A stretch of DNA of 64,000 nt from Thereva unica. Taxonomy: Eukaryota > Arthropoda > Insecta > Diptera > Therevidae. Both the position numbers and the translations under genes were made by a program. A model generated the notes under the pieces. It made no database searches. It was not told where the DNA came from and worked only from the letters and a program-made list of their open reading frames with translations. Where the stretch lies: assembly GCA_949987705.1 (NCBI GenBank), contig OX465281.1, positions 4,814,001-4,878,000 of the forward strand, given 5' to 3'. Below, in pieces: positions 24,690 to 35,919 of this stretch. Numbering within the stretch: the stretch's first letter is position 1; each line of letters opens with the position of its first letter.

Positions 24690-24800
24690 TAACAGATATA
24701 AATGTATTCGTAATCGACTATTCCAAACGTGAGTGATGTTCTACCAAGCGGTCCTCCAACTTAGTATTAACCACGTCCTATACTGCTTGACTTGACTTGA
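24690..24800 (-). repeat. 5S-rRNA-derived repeat, copy C (5'-truncated)
   Basis: On the minus strand it begins inside the 5S-like region (GTCAAGCAGTATAGGACGTG), continues TTAATACTAAGTTGGAGGAC and CGCTTGG, then the shared tail ACGTTTGGAATAG...ATTACGAATACATTTATAT. It sits directly behind the tail of copy D, in the same orientation. Confidence 0.7.
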
Positions 24801-24839
24801 CTACTCTCTTCAATGCAACCCAAATAAAAATCAACAAAG

Positions 24840-25110
24840 CTTGTATGCTCTCACAAATAGCAGAACATTCGTAATGGAACATTCCAAAGGCGAGCGTCAT
24901 TTTAGCAAGCAGTCCCCCAACTAAGTACTAACCCTGTCCAATGCTGCTTGACCTGCACAGTCGAACGAAAACCGGTAAGCCGGTCACAACGATAATTGCC
25001 TATTTTCTTCGTCCTATACAATTTTCCAAAGCTCCAATTTTGTTTTTTTTTTAATCTAGAAAAATTGTGAGGGTACTGTGTTTCGTTTGGACTGTTCGGT
25101 ACGTTCTATA
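24840..25110 (-). repeat. 5S-rRNA-derived repeat, copy D (most complete)
   Basis: Read on the minus strand, GGCAATTATCGTTGTGACCG, CCGGTTTTCGTTCGACTG, GGTCAAGCAGCATTGGAC, GGTTAGTACTTAGTTGGGGG and ACTGCTTG align in order with nearly all of 5S rRNA. The box A, intermediate element and box C segments are the best conserved. An upstream extension and a downstream tail are shared with copy A. Confidence 0.8.
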
Positions 25111-25114
25111 CAGG

Positions 25115-26140
25115 CGTTTTGACGCTGTGATATTTTTACTCTGCTAGTGAAACGATACGATAGGTCAAGGGGGTTCGCAATTGGAGCAGGAGGAGATGGG
25201 TCTTACGTTTGAATTTTTGGATTTTTTGTAAGTTTTGGGAATATTGACGGTGGAAGATTATTCTACAGTTGAGTTGCAATGAACAAATTACTAAACTGTA
25301 GACAAATTCCTAGTATGCGCTAAAACGAAAACTGCAAACTGTGCGAATGAGGCGACTTTTGTTTTTTTTCTAGGTGAAACGGTTGCTGCGATATCGGTGA
25401 AATTTTACCAAAGCTACCAGATTCCTACCGTAACTCCATGAATGAATTAAGGAGTAAATGGTGCCTACAGTCTAAGCGACAAGCCACTAAGCAGACTGCT
25501 GAACTAGTTCAAACAGTTTGGCCTAAAAATATCAGGTATATGGGTGTAGTACAATATGGCAAATGCACGCGCGAAACCGACTTACCACTTTTCAATACAA
25601 CGCCACCATAAATAGCTGCGATATAGACCTTCCAAAATGTGATAGATGTCGTTCTTTCAAAGTACGTGCGCGCAAGGTTTGACGTATCGTCGCCCCCTGT
25701 ACTCCGTTAAATGGAACTCCATCTTGTAAGTAGAACGCTACTGACAAATCGCCGTGTTCGAAGTTTTTTCAAACTCTTTCTTAAGTTCCTCTTGAATTTA
25801 AAAAACCCTGTGCAGCTGACTTCGGTGCCATTCCATTTGTATTAGATTCACAATTCCTAAGAGGATGTAACTTTCTCAGGGAATCGTGCCCGACTAACAT
25901 TTAAAAGGGGCATACCTCATGCAGCGTGTTGGCCTCATGTGGCAAATGAGAAGCATACCGAAAGAGAGAATTCCTCGTAGATTTCCCTGTGGTAAAGAAG
26001 AGGACCTTTTCTTTAAATTCCTCATGGGTACGACACAAAGAAAAATCTGTGATATTGAACAGAGGTATGTGAGGCAAACCCCATTTATTACAAATAAAAT
26101 TTTGCCAGTCCCAACGTTTTCCTTTACGTATTCCGAAAGA
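25115..26140. other. No gene recognised
   Basis: Unassigned DNA. Overlapping 90-codon frames on opposite strands at 25.9-26.2 kb have no recognisable motif and run into a MITE end. Confidence 0.4.
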
Positions 26141-26146
26141 TTTTTA

Positions 26147-26651
26147 TACCCCGGCTTCACCGCCAAATTTTCGCAAGTTCGAGCAAATTAGTCTACTGTA
26201 CTTTAAAATTTCCTGATTTCCCATACATTTTTCACATTTTAAAGTCAGGAAAAAATGCCTGCTTTGGGCCTACAGAACATAAAATTGAGTTTCAAAGTAA
26301 AAGCTCGCTCAAAAGAGAGTAAAAAATTGGAATATTTCCATGGCAACTGATGTATTATTACATGACAGTTAAAGTAAGAGCTTTGAAAAAATAAACATGG
26401 ATCAAAAAAGGAAGTATAGATGTCTGTCAATGAATAAATATATACTCAATTACATTTATTTCATAATAGGTATTATTAAATAAAAAATTTAAATCCCACA
26501 AAGCATTGAAAATTCCATTTTCCATCTCTATAAAGGAGCTTTCAAATGTAATACGTCACACACGAAGCTTTCTCTACTGAACAATGCCGGTGAAGCCACT
26601 TTTGCATATTGAAGTGAACTTGATTAAAATTAGGGCGGTGAAGCCGGGGTA
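26147..26651. mobile_element. TTA-flanked MITE with TACCCCGG ends
   Basis: Perfect 18-bp terminal inverted repeats TACCCCGGCTTCACCGCC at 26147-26164 and 26634-26651, with TTA on both sides. A three-base TTA duplication suits PIF/Harbinger; a TA duplication (mariner) is also possible because the ends start with TA. The interior has a related GCCGGTGAAGCC motif near 26586 and no coding sequence. Confidence 0.75.
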
Positions 26652-26769
26652 TTAAATAGCTTCAAGCTTAAGCTTTAGTTTTACTTATACAAAGCTTTAG
26701 TTTTTGTTATGGCCTTGCTTCATATTTCAGGCGATTATGTTTGTTTCGTGTCACTTAGGTGTCACTTAG

Positions 26770-26895
26770 GATACTTAATAGCCCGGTTTTCGTTCGATTG
26801 CAGAGGTCAAGTAGTATTGGACATGAATTAGTACTCAGTTGGGGGACCGCTTGAATAAAACGACACAAGCGTTGAAAAATATAAAGCTTTTGACA
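26770..26895 (+). repeat. 5S-rRNA-derived repeat, copy E
   Basis: GCCCGGTTTTCGTTCGATTG, GGTCAAGTAGTATTGGACAT, TAGTACTCAGTTGGGGGACC and GCTTGAATAAAACGACAC follow 5S rRNA order. The downstream tail diverges after GCGTTGAAAA. Confidence 0.75.
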
Positions 26896-26899
26896 CAGC

Positions 26900-27865
26900 C
26901 GCTAAAATTCTCAATTGACCATGACTGGGGTTGTCTATAGTCCCGGTCTTGTGGTTGACTTCGATCCGTCATGGTGCACCAATTAGTATTCCATTTGTTG
27001 CGTAATCTTAAACTACAGCTGCCCTTCACGTATGAAATTTAGTCATAAGCTGTTTTTCTTTACCCCGAAACAGCGTTCACGTGGAGTTTTCTTCATGTCC
27101 GCAATTTTCATAATGTCCGCATTCTCTCTCATATTGACGAATCAAGTTCTATTTTACCTGGTAGAAAGTACTTCAGCTGGTGTCTTCCAGGTTTTTCTCT
27201 GCCTCTTGTAGGATGTGGACCCTCTTTCGTTTGACGAGTTTCATCACAGGGCCGTACTCTCCTTTGATTGGAAGCTGGAAGTCATGTGGCGGTCCTGTTT
27301 TTGTTGGTCCTATTGATTGAAATGTGTTGAGGCGTGGAGTTTGCTTTGAAAAATGGAACTAAAGTATTGCGGCCTTCAGTTTCTGTCAGATCTTAGCGAT
27401 CCCTTAAAAAATTTCGTTTAGGAAATAGGGATGCTGTTGGTCGGTGGACACAAGTGGCGTAAGTTGCCAATGGTTTCATTCAAATTGTGCCCACAGCTCC
27501 TCTAGGCAATGGAGTTTCTTCCCTGAGTAAAAATTAAAGATCGTCTCACAACGGGCGAACACTGACCGCGATTGAAACATGTCATCAGAAGGTCAAACGC
27601 ACAATCGTAATACCCTCATTCTCTTTGTTTTCAAGACCGACATTAGCCAAAACTATACGTGCAAAAAGAATGTAGCAAAGAAATAATAAAGAGGGGGGGG
27701 GGGGGGTGCGACTTTCGCTGCCCAACAAAACTTAAAACTCACCGCCTATTTACTGAGGAAAACTTAATGAAATCCGTTGCTCATATGCAATTAAATGTTT
27801 TATTTTGTTCGATTGTTTCGTTTTCTTCACACACTCGCTTGTGCATCGGTAGTCTTTAAGTATGA
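26900..27865. other. No gene recognised
   Basis: Unassigned DNA with a G homopolymer at 27693-27708. A short ACGGGCGAACACTGACCG at about 27549 resembles the dispersed repeat at 27.9 and 31.0 kb. Confidence 0.4.
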
Positions 27866-27869
27866 TAAT

Positions 27870-28085
27870 CCAAAGGCCGTTTGTACATAACGAAAATGTT
27901 ACTCACTTGGCCTTAGTATGCCCGTTGTATGCTCGTTTGTACAGCTCAGTACTTGGCCGTTTGGTCGTCCTGGGCCCATTTGTGCTCCTATTTAAAATAT
28001 TTTAAAACTATACAGCCATCCTATGGCCCCCTTGAAAGGCAAAGCAGCCGGTGTTCGCCCGTTGTATGGCCATTTTTTTTTATTT
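27870..28085 (-). repeat. Dispersed repeat of unknown type, copy 1
   Basis: On the minus strand CCATACAACGGGCGAACACC, GGCCAAGTACTGAGCTGTAC and ATTTTCGTTATGTAC occur in order, and match the plus strand at 30955-31215. No coding content or clear ends. Confidence 0.6.
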
Positions 28086-28089
28086 TTAC

Positions 28090-30690
28090 TTGGGTCTCTG
28101 AATATCCCGATGTTTTCCTGGTAATAGAATCCTTCGGTCCTTCCTATTATCTCTTTTAAAATCTGTTTTCTAGTGACGGGTAGCAGCTCTATCTGCGCGA
28201 TGTAGGATCCATATGGACACCTCAATTAAAAATCTTCTTCTGATGATTGGAAAAAGTTCACCATGAAAGTAGAACAAACTATTTTTTATTAAAAGATTCT
28301 CTGCAATTGGTCCAAAAACTCTTGTCTGTCTTTACATTCTGCTGCAATTTTCTTATTGAATATTTTAATATTTTGTGTAAAATTCAGTGATACGTAAAAC
28401 CCTTTCTTCTACTTACACTACCACCATCCCCACCACCGCAAAAAAAATACGATTTCATTTATCTTTCGAGTCGTTTGACTTGTTCCCAGCAATTTCACCA
28501 TTCGCATTACCAGAAGAGAGTGGCTTTCTCCTTTCTACAAGGAAATCATGGTAGTTTGAAGTTACATAAGTCCTGCAATTGAGCATGGCTGAAGGAGAGT
28601 TACAGTGCCCCGCCACTAGTCGTCGTCCTTGGGGCGAACTTAAGTTTATATACTGCTCATTACAATTTCAATAAACTCTCTCACAGAAGCGAGCATTTGA
28701 GGAAAAGTTTTTCTTTCAGGACTTTCTTTTTGCTTTCTTCATTTCCGTTTTGAATTTCGCTCAAGTTTTTAACCTTTTTCTTTGATTGCCAGAGACGATG
28801 TGCTTGTGTTAGTGTATCTTTTTATTAACTTTTCTTTTCGCTTTCTCTCTGTACTTTTTTTTTTATTAATATTTCAATTGAGCATGGGTAAGGGTAGAAT
28901 ACCCTTTGTTCAAAGTAATTTTATGCAAATAAGCGGGATTCATTTATCCTTGGTTAGTTAATGCATGAGATGAAAGTTTTTAGATCGGGCACAGCCCTTC
29001 GTGGCGCGCGCTCCTCGGTGATCCAGATTCACTCTACGGGAAGTAATAACAAATACTTGTCGCCGAGGGGTGGAAAGAGCACTTGGCACAGACTAATAAT
29101 CGTCCTTTTTGACAGGAGTACTAACATCGGGGCGCTTTATTGTTGCCATTAATATAACCTCCCCCCCCCCCAACCCCCCACCCCTGCTGCTCATCTTGCA
29201 TAATCAAGTCACTCCGACGACAAAGTAATAAAGTGTGAAGAATATAGAGCCGGTGTAGCCCGGGGGGGTGCATGCGGGGGTGTGTGTATGTGTATAATCT
29301 TCATTTCTACCCCTGTCAAGATATTTACATGCCAAACTACACAACGTTATGCAACCCTTTCTGTATATGCCTGACGCTTAACCTAATTCCTTCCAAGCAT
29401 CCGAAATGCTCTGCCACATAATTGAATGTTAAAAATTCCAACCCTTGTCTTTGGCATGGCACCCCCGTAGGGTGTAATGGCTGCGCACTAAGAGCGTAAT
29501 TCCCTCAGTCGTTTAATGAGCAATTTTTGTGTCATACCAAACCAATTTCATTTCATCCAAAACTCGTTCGCCATTAAATTTAAATTGACCTTTGCGGGCC
29601 GCACCCTTTCGCCCCCACTACAGGCGCCGGTGGCTGCCTGAAACGAGGGGTCTCTACCCCGTCCTGGGTGTGCGTTCTGTGTGTGTCCATCTATCGCTCG
29701 AATTACTTCAATGGAGGCCAAATCAAATTTCCTACCGCGGTAATTACTTGACAGTCGCGGAACAAAACTACCCTCCATTGGTGATTATAAGCCCCCCACC
29801 CGTGCGCGGCCAGTTATGTGGAACAGAGTAGAGGGGTGAATGTCAAATGTTAACAAATTGCATTATCGATATGAAAATATTCTGTCGTTGCGGTGCCCCC
29901 AGGGAGGTTGCGGTACGCTGTCGAGGCTCACGTCAGCCATAGCATTTCGCCTGACTCGGAATCGGAAAAGCGAGGGGTGGGGGGGAAACGCAATTACCAT
30001 TTACCAATATACTCTCGTGTACTTAACTGTGCTTTCGTGCAGTTAATTTGCAGATTTTCCAGAAAATCACAATTACGGCTAATCACATAAACAGGAAAGG
30101 GCTGATGAAATTTTTATTATGATTATTTTTCGTAAGGAGCCTCCTCGAGCGCCTCACGGGGGCAGGGATCAGCCCTTGAGCCCTGAGAGTATCCTTCTTA
30201 AAGTAGGTGCCAATCACTTGAAATCCATGCGATCGCCGGGTAACTGCAGACGGTATCTATGGAGATATCCCTTTTACCTGCACCAGGTACAGTCGTCGCA
30301 TCACGTGACTGATAACGAGTTATCGATTTGCTGCCGAAGTATTTGCATCTTTTGTAGACCAATTATTATTTGTATGTTTTCCTTGTTAGTTCACCTGCTG
30401 CTGCTGCTGCAGTCAGTCTGGCATTGCATTTCTATGGCAACTTTTGATGTTAAGTCCTCTCGTCGTCGTCGGTTGTTAGTTCTTTTGCCCTTTTTAAATT
30501 GTGATTAAATTTTCAATAAATTCAGGTGCACACACATGAAAGGGCTTTTGATTAGCGGAAAAACGTTGTCTCGGGGATATAAGCTGAAATCGCAATAAGG
30601 ATAATGGTGGGTCCACACACAAAAAGGACTTTTGTCCGATCCTGCGACTTCTGTACAGACGGCGAAGTTTAAATCCATAATTTACGAATT
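28090..30690. other. Mostly unique DNA, no gene recognised
   Basis: C-rich (29158-29180) and homopolymer patches, and GC-richer blocks at 29.6-30.4 kb with a CTG run near 30391. The 129-codon frame from 30119 has no motif. These blocks could be conserved regulatory DNA, which cannot be judged from one sequence. Confidence 0.4.
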
Positions 30691-30699
30691 TCATGCTCA

Positions 30700-30910
30700 A
30701 CCGATATCAAAGCTTGTCTATTCGGATGACATGGTGATATTAGTATCTAAAAAATTCCTCCACACAATCAGCGAGATTATGGAGATTGCTCTTTGAAAGG
30801 TTAGCGTATGGTCCAACCGCTGTCGCCACTACTTGTCGTACCGAAAAAACAGTGTTTATGCTTTTTATCAGCAGGATTAAAATACCCACCTTTAGTCCAC
30901 GTTCAATGGA
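30700..30910 (+). mobile_element. LINE reverse transcriptase fragment
   Basis: YSDDMVILVSKKFLHTISEI near 30715 corresponds to RT motif C (YADD changed to YSDD) and the following helix of Jockey/R1-type LINEs. The next ~150 bp is consistent with the segment after the catalytic box but is interrupted by stops. Both ends are missing. Confidence 0.65.
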
Positions 30911-30954
30911 CGATGGAGGACTGAAGTTTATCCCAGTCCCCGAGTAAAAATAAA

Positions 30955-31215
30955 AAAATTACCATACAACGGGCGAACACAGGCCGCTTGGTTTTTTTAA
31001 AGGGGCGTATGATGGCCGTAGAGTTTTTAACTATTTTCAATGGAGAGCTCGTACGGCCTCACGATGGCCAAACTTGTCCAAAAGATTTAAATGGCCAAGT
31101 ACTGAGCTGTAAAAACGGGCATACGACGGCCAATTTTAGCCAAAAAAAAAAAATCTGCATCAAAAGTATTATAGAATGTGTTTTAGGGGACCTTGACCAT
31201 TTTCGTTATGTAACG
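30955..31215 (+). repeat. Dispersed repeat of unknown type, copy 2
   Basis: Matches the minus strand of 27870-28085: CCATACAACGGGCGAACACA, ATGGCCAAGTACTGAGCTGT and ATTTTCGTTATGTAAC in the same order with similar spacing. Confidence 0.6.
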
Positions 31216-31628
31216 CCGCAGACACACTTTTTAAAGTGAAAATATACCGTTATGTTGCCATTCATATACGAAAAGCTAAGAAGCCTTAACTTTAGGTAGA
31301 AACCTTACAGCCAAGCGGCAAAAATTGATAAATCCCAGTAGGACTAAGTCCCAATTAGCTGAGGAACTGGAAACGCTGTTTGATGAGTTAGGTACGATCA
31401 TTCGGATAAACCGTAGGTAGGTCCTGGGCCTTCAGAGATTCGAAAGGTAGACGCTTGTGGTCAAAAGGGCCCTAGACAATCGTACTCTAAAAAATATTAT
31501 GAACCCGGAAGGCCCACATTTGGCCTTTTAAACTTCAAGCATTTTATTCTTAGGATCATAAGGCTGCCAGGGACCTACTAGGATCGTATGGAACAAAACC
31601 CTAGTTGGTTTGATCCCCAGAGCCCTCA
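31216..31628. other. No gene recognised
   Basis: Short unassigned interval between a dispersed repeat and a hAT element. Confidence 0.4.
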
Positions 31629-31636
31629 CTCTAAAC

Positions 31637-32437
31637 CAGTGGTTCCCAAACTTTATTTCGTACGGAACCTTTCTACAATATATAAAATTTTGCGGAACTC
31701 AACGATGAAAAAATAAAATAATATATGATATATGTATATATTTATCCTTTAACATATTTTGAAACGTTTTTATTAGCTCGCTTTCTTGTCAGTCTGTTTG
31801 TCCGGTACATATCTTGTAATCGATTTTTTGAATACTTCCGGTTACCCGATCACCCTGAAATTTTGCACACAACTTCAGTTCCGATGACAATGCAATATGG
31901 TATTCTCATTATACAGTTAGATCTATGGCGGCCGTCTCAAGAGGACGGATTACTGCTTTCTTCACGGAACAAATTTTGCAATCGATTTTTCAAATACTTC
32001 CGGATATCCTATTCCTATCATGCTGAAATTTTTTCATACAGCTTTAGCTCCGATAACAATGCAATATGGTATACTCAATACACCTTTAGATCCATGGCGG
32101 CAGTCTCAGGAGGGCGGATTGAAATATTCTTCACAACCCCTTCGACATGGGTATCAAATGAAAGGGTATGATAAGTAGAACACCATAAAAAATATAGTAT
32201 ACTCAATTTATCGTTTTGTCCATGGCGGCCATCGCAAATGGGCGGATTACCACTTTCTTCACAACACCCGAGACATGGGAATATGGAATGGCGGCCAAAA
32301 TGTTACGTGGCGTGACGTAGACCAAATTTCAAGGAAGAAGGGCCACTCGCACTTTCTGATTCTGCGAATGTATTTGCGCTTCGGCTCTGGTGACACGCAA
32401 CCCTAAAAATCCCCCCAACCCACTTTGGGAATCACTG
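31637..32437. mobile_element. Non-autonomous hAT element with internal repeats
   Basis: The left end CAGTGGTTCCCAAACTTT and the right end (reverse complement CAGTGATTCCCAAAGTGG) are typical hAT inverted repeats. Octamers CTCTAAAC (31629-31636) and GTCTACAC (32438-32445) match at 6 of 8. Inside are about 2.5 tandem units of ~165 bp, each with AATCGATTTTT, ACAATGCAATATGGTAT and ATGGCGGC...GGCGGATT. The 148-codon frame across the units is an artefact. Confidence 0.85.
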
Positions 32438-32445
32438 GTCTACAC

Positions 32446-34330
32446 AACTGCTGGGGTACTTTTTGGACCCGAGAATTCATTGAAAGAAAATAAAAAGGCC
32501 TTAGATATTTGCTGAAGCACCAACCGTTCGTCTAACCTATCTTGTCTTCTTCTTACCTTCAAACTAAGCTTACTACTAGCCTTTACACCATGACCTGAAA
32601 GGAATATTACAAAGAGTGATTCTCAAGTTTAGTTAATCAAAATATCCTTTAAAATGTTTCGTTAATGAAGACGTCAAATTTTTAAAGGGCTCGACTTTAA
32701 AGGCAGCGTTTACTGTCGTCAATCCCGACTCGACAACGACAATTTAAAATCGCAAAAGGATTCGCGAAAGATTATTACAACTTTAAGGTAATATTGTAAT
32801 AAGACCAGCGAAGCTCGTAAAGCGCTTTTTCATTATTCAAGGATATTCCTTCTTCTTTTTTTTTTTTTGAGAAGGAACAGCATCTGTTATTATATTTTTC
32901 CCTCTAAATTCTTTCAAGGAAAAATCCCTTTAGGAACGAGAGAGAGATCTCCCGGACGGAACTTTTATTGTCTTATAGCAGGAAGTGATGTTGGAGCGCT
33001 GCAGCAGAAACTAGGACATCAGAAAACTTAAAAGGATTCATGTTTTTTTTTTGTTGCTGCGTCGCATAAAATCCATGTCCTTAACTCTCTCATAAAACTT
33101 ATCCTGTGCCGGGGTCTCGGTGACTTTCACTCTGCCCGCAAAACTTAATGTCGTTTAGTTAGTTGCAGATTAGTCTGTAATTAGACAGAAATTTTCGTCA
33201 TGTTATAGAATCCACTTAGTGTCCTTCTCTCTCTCCTTCTATGTGCCCTAATGAAGGCTAATTAGGGCCCCGTTTTCTCAGACGAGGATGCACTTTTATG
33301 CTGGGAAATATTTTCCCTCCTCAAGGTTCGCGTTTTTGCTTTACAACAAAAACTCGCAGAAAAACAAATTAAGGATGAAAAAGGAAATTTCTGTGGAGTG
33401 GCGCAGCCATGGGGCAACCTATGGTGTGACTCTGGAAGATTACGACATTTTAATGTTGTTTTAATTCGATGAAGTTTTAATTACTCCGTTTTTTGCGGAT
33501 AGAAGAGAAATGCCTTTGGATGTGATACTCCCTGGTTTCTTCTGATTATCATAATTATTCTAATTGTTTCAGTATTGAATTTGTAATTTGCGCTTTGTGG
33601 TGGGATGGTTTCTTTCTGGGCGGCAAAGACTGCAGAAGATGGAGATGTCTTTCTTAAGAGGACGGATAAAGCCGTTCTCTAATAAATTATAACCATACTT
33701 TTTCTCAGTAATAATTATTTTCAAAAAAAAAACTTATGAAATTTAACTTTCAAATTTGACTTTATATTGTGAACTTTCAGACACGTACTTAGAGACCCGT
33801 TAACACCCATTGCACCCTGTGCTGAACTTTGCTTCCTAATTGAGTTGGAGCGTCCTTTATCACATTCAGGACGTAATGACGATGATTGAAGTCTCCTGTG
33901 AAGCATATTATAGAAAACGTCCCCGTTAAAAAGGAAAAGTTTTTATGGATTATAACTATCACATAACTTGTGTGAAAAGTGTGGAAAATGTCTAGCCTCA
34001 TCGCATCCCAAAACTCTTGTGTTCAATTAGTCGAAATTTTCTTGCTGACGGTGAAGTTTATTTCGTTTAGTTTTTTCTATCAAAGTTTAAACTCTGAGGA
34101 TAGTATTTTAAATTACTAGTCAAGTCCATTAATTAGACTTGTTTTGGTAATAATAAGCTTAATGAGTTTTCTATGGGACGTAACTTCAGTTTAGGTTTCA
34201 ACCTTTGTGTTACCAGTTCATCTTGAAGCCATGTCACAGGGTAGAAGTATGCATAGGTGCGACCTGCCTTAGCCACGTGGGGCAGATTGCAAATACTTAT
34301 GTATGTCTTACAAGAGATATAAACTCAAAT
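32446..34330. other. Mostly unique DNA, no gene recognised
   Basis: Homopolymer-rich sequence without coding motifs or transposon ends. Confidence 0.4.
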
Positions 34331-34337
34331 CTATAAA

Positions 34338-34522
34338 AGCCCGTTTATATCCCAAACGCAAAGTGGAAACGCAAATTGGAGCTCTTGTATCGTACAGCTT
34401 TTCTCTCTATTAATAAACGTGGATTCTACCTTGGTGAATAGAGAGCGAAGCATACAAACTTCTATGCGATAAAACAATTCCAATTAGCGTTAGCACTTTG
34501 CGTTTGGAATGTAAACGACCCT
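34338..34522. mobile_element. Short foldback MITE, Harbinger-like
   Basis: Inverted arms of about 43 bp share CCAAACGCAAAGTG. The ends read AGCCCGTTTATATCCC (left) and AGGGTCGTTTACATTCC (right, reverse complement). AAA flanks both sides, possibly a decayed three-base duplication. The AG start and overall layout resemble the two TTA-flanked elements at 38.4-40.5 kb. No coding sequence. Confidence 0.65.
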
Positions 34523-34529
34523 AAATCTG

Positions 34530-35125
34530 AATTTTGACTTGATTGTAAATTGTACTTGTTACTGGATTCTACCCTATAAGCAAAGATATGAGTAAAAGGA
34601 CTCGGTCAAAAGTATCAAGTTATGATATGAGTAGCATCGAAAGCCAAAATACTCATATGAGTAACCAATCGAGTACCGATTCCGTATCCAGTAGCCTAAG
34701 ACCTATTTCGTTCTAAACGGCACTGTGTAACTTTAGGTCTATTCGCGAATCAAGAACCGACCGTTCATTCTGATGTTCTAAAGGAAATTATTTTTACCAT
34801 AGGTTATAAAAACTATTAAACACGTTTTTAGTTAAAGATTTTTGGTTATTTCAATCTCCTTAAAGGGGCCTCAATCATATTTTACCCCAGGTCCCCGGGG
34901 GGCCTTTTGGCCAGACCCGGATATCCGCAAAAAAAAATTTCGGTTGTCTAACTAGATTGTTCCTATACGCACGTAGAGCAGAGGGTGTTATACAAAATTC
35001 TAAATCTGACTGCATGATTCATAATTGGACAATGTCCCGTTGTTATCGACACGAGTTTGGCGATATCCTTGTGTGGAGTCATCAAGAGGTCTCACGAACT
35101 CTAGTTGTTGTAGCAGGTCTTTCTA
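34530..35125. other. No gene recognised
   Basis: Unassigned DNA with a 12-bp palindrome ACTCATATGAGT near 34650. Confidence 0.4.
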
Positions 35126-35129
35126 GCCT

Positions 35130-35520
35130 TAGCGCATGACGATAGGCTCCTTCACCTGGAGCCAGCCACTGCGAAAAAGTACATGAAGATGTCCTCTCTG
35201 CGGCACGCATAGAGGCTTCTGTGTACTAATCTCTACCGGTGTGCATGCAGATCCCCCCGCTTGGCCAATTCCTTTGCCTTCTCGTTGCCTTTGATATTCG
35301 AGTAACCCGGTATTCACTCGAGAGTGACTCTGTACCTTTGAGCCAGGGAAAAACTTCGTTCTAACAGTTATCAGCTTAGTAGTTATACGGCCGAGCCTAT
35401 TGCCTTTATGACCGCTATCTATCTGATAACAAAAGTACCATAGCTTCCAAATTTCGCTATGACTGTATTGCTGTCCTCGATAGAGCAACCCGCTTCCGAC
35501 AGTCAATGTTGATGCAGACC
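35130..35520 (-). mobile_element. LINE RNase H fragment
   Basis: In one minus-strand frame LAQRYRVTLE, an in-frame stop, IPGYSNIKGNEKAKELAKRG and DLHA match the C-terminal RNase H block of LINEs (WVPGHxxIxGNExADxLA). An upstream AIGS...TTKLIT fits the segment after DSQAA. The aspartate of ExAD is replaced by lysine and the frame is broken, so it is inactive. Confidence 0.7.
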
Positions 35521-35689
35521 GCCTGCTGCCTGACTTATAAATCAGCTGGTTGCAGTAGATCGAGAATTATGTTGAAGGCTTTCGATGACGAAAATGTAGG
35601 CCATTCTTTGAATCTTACTCAATCTTTTAGTGAACCTATTGAGCTTGGTTCTATTGAACGAACGTGAAAAAAATGCCTTTATAGTGCCG

Positions 35690-35810
35690 TTTTTCCAAGT
35701 GGTCCCCCAACCAAGTACAACTCACTTCCAATGCTGCTTGACCACCGTGACAGAACGGAATACGGTTTACTGAATATGCTAAATGGTACCCAATTCGGCC
35801 CTTAACATAA
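35690..35810 (-). repeat. 5S-rRNA-derived repeat, copy F
   Basis: On the minus strand CGTATTCCGTTCTGTCACGG, TGGTCAAGCAGCATTGGAAG and GTACTTGGTTGGGGGACCAC follow 5S rRNA order. The tail differs from copies A, C and D after the 5S-like part. Confidence 0.7.
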
Positions 35811-35919
35811 TTGCGTGAATTGTGTCAAACTGCGTTATAGTATTTTTATTCAATATTGTTTGACATTTCATCATCGAAAGATTTAGCCCAGCACAGCGTC
35901 TTTCAATTAATCAGAAAAA

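Noticed and set aside
24840..25110. Functional 5S rRNA gene
   Set aside because: Too many substitutions and no T-run terminator at the proper place; copies share non-5S tails.
30119..30508. 129-codon plus frame
   Set aside because: No recognisable domain or splice context; lies in locally GC-richer DNA.
31725..32171. 148-codon open frame
   Set aside because: It lies inside a non-autonomous hAT element and spans internal tandem units; no transposase motif.
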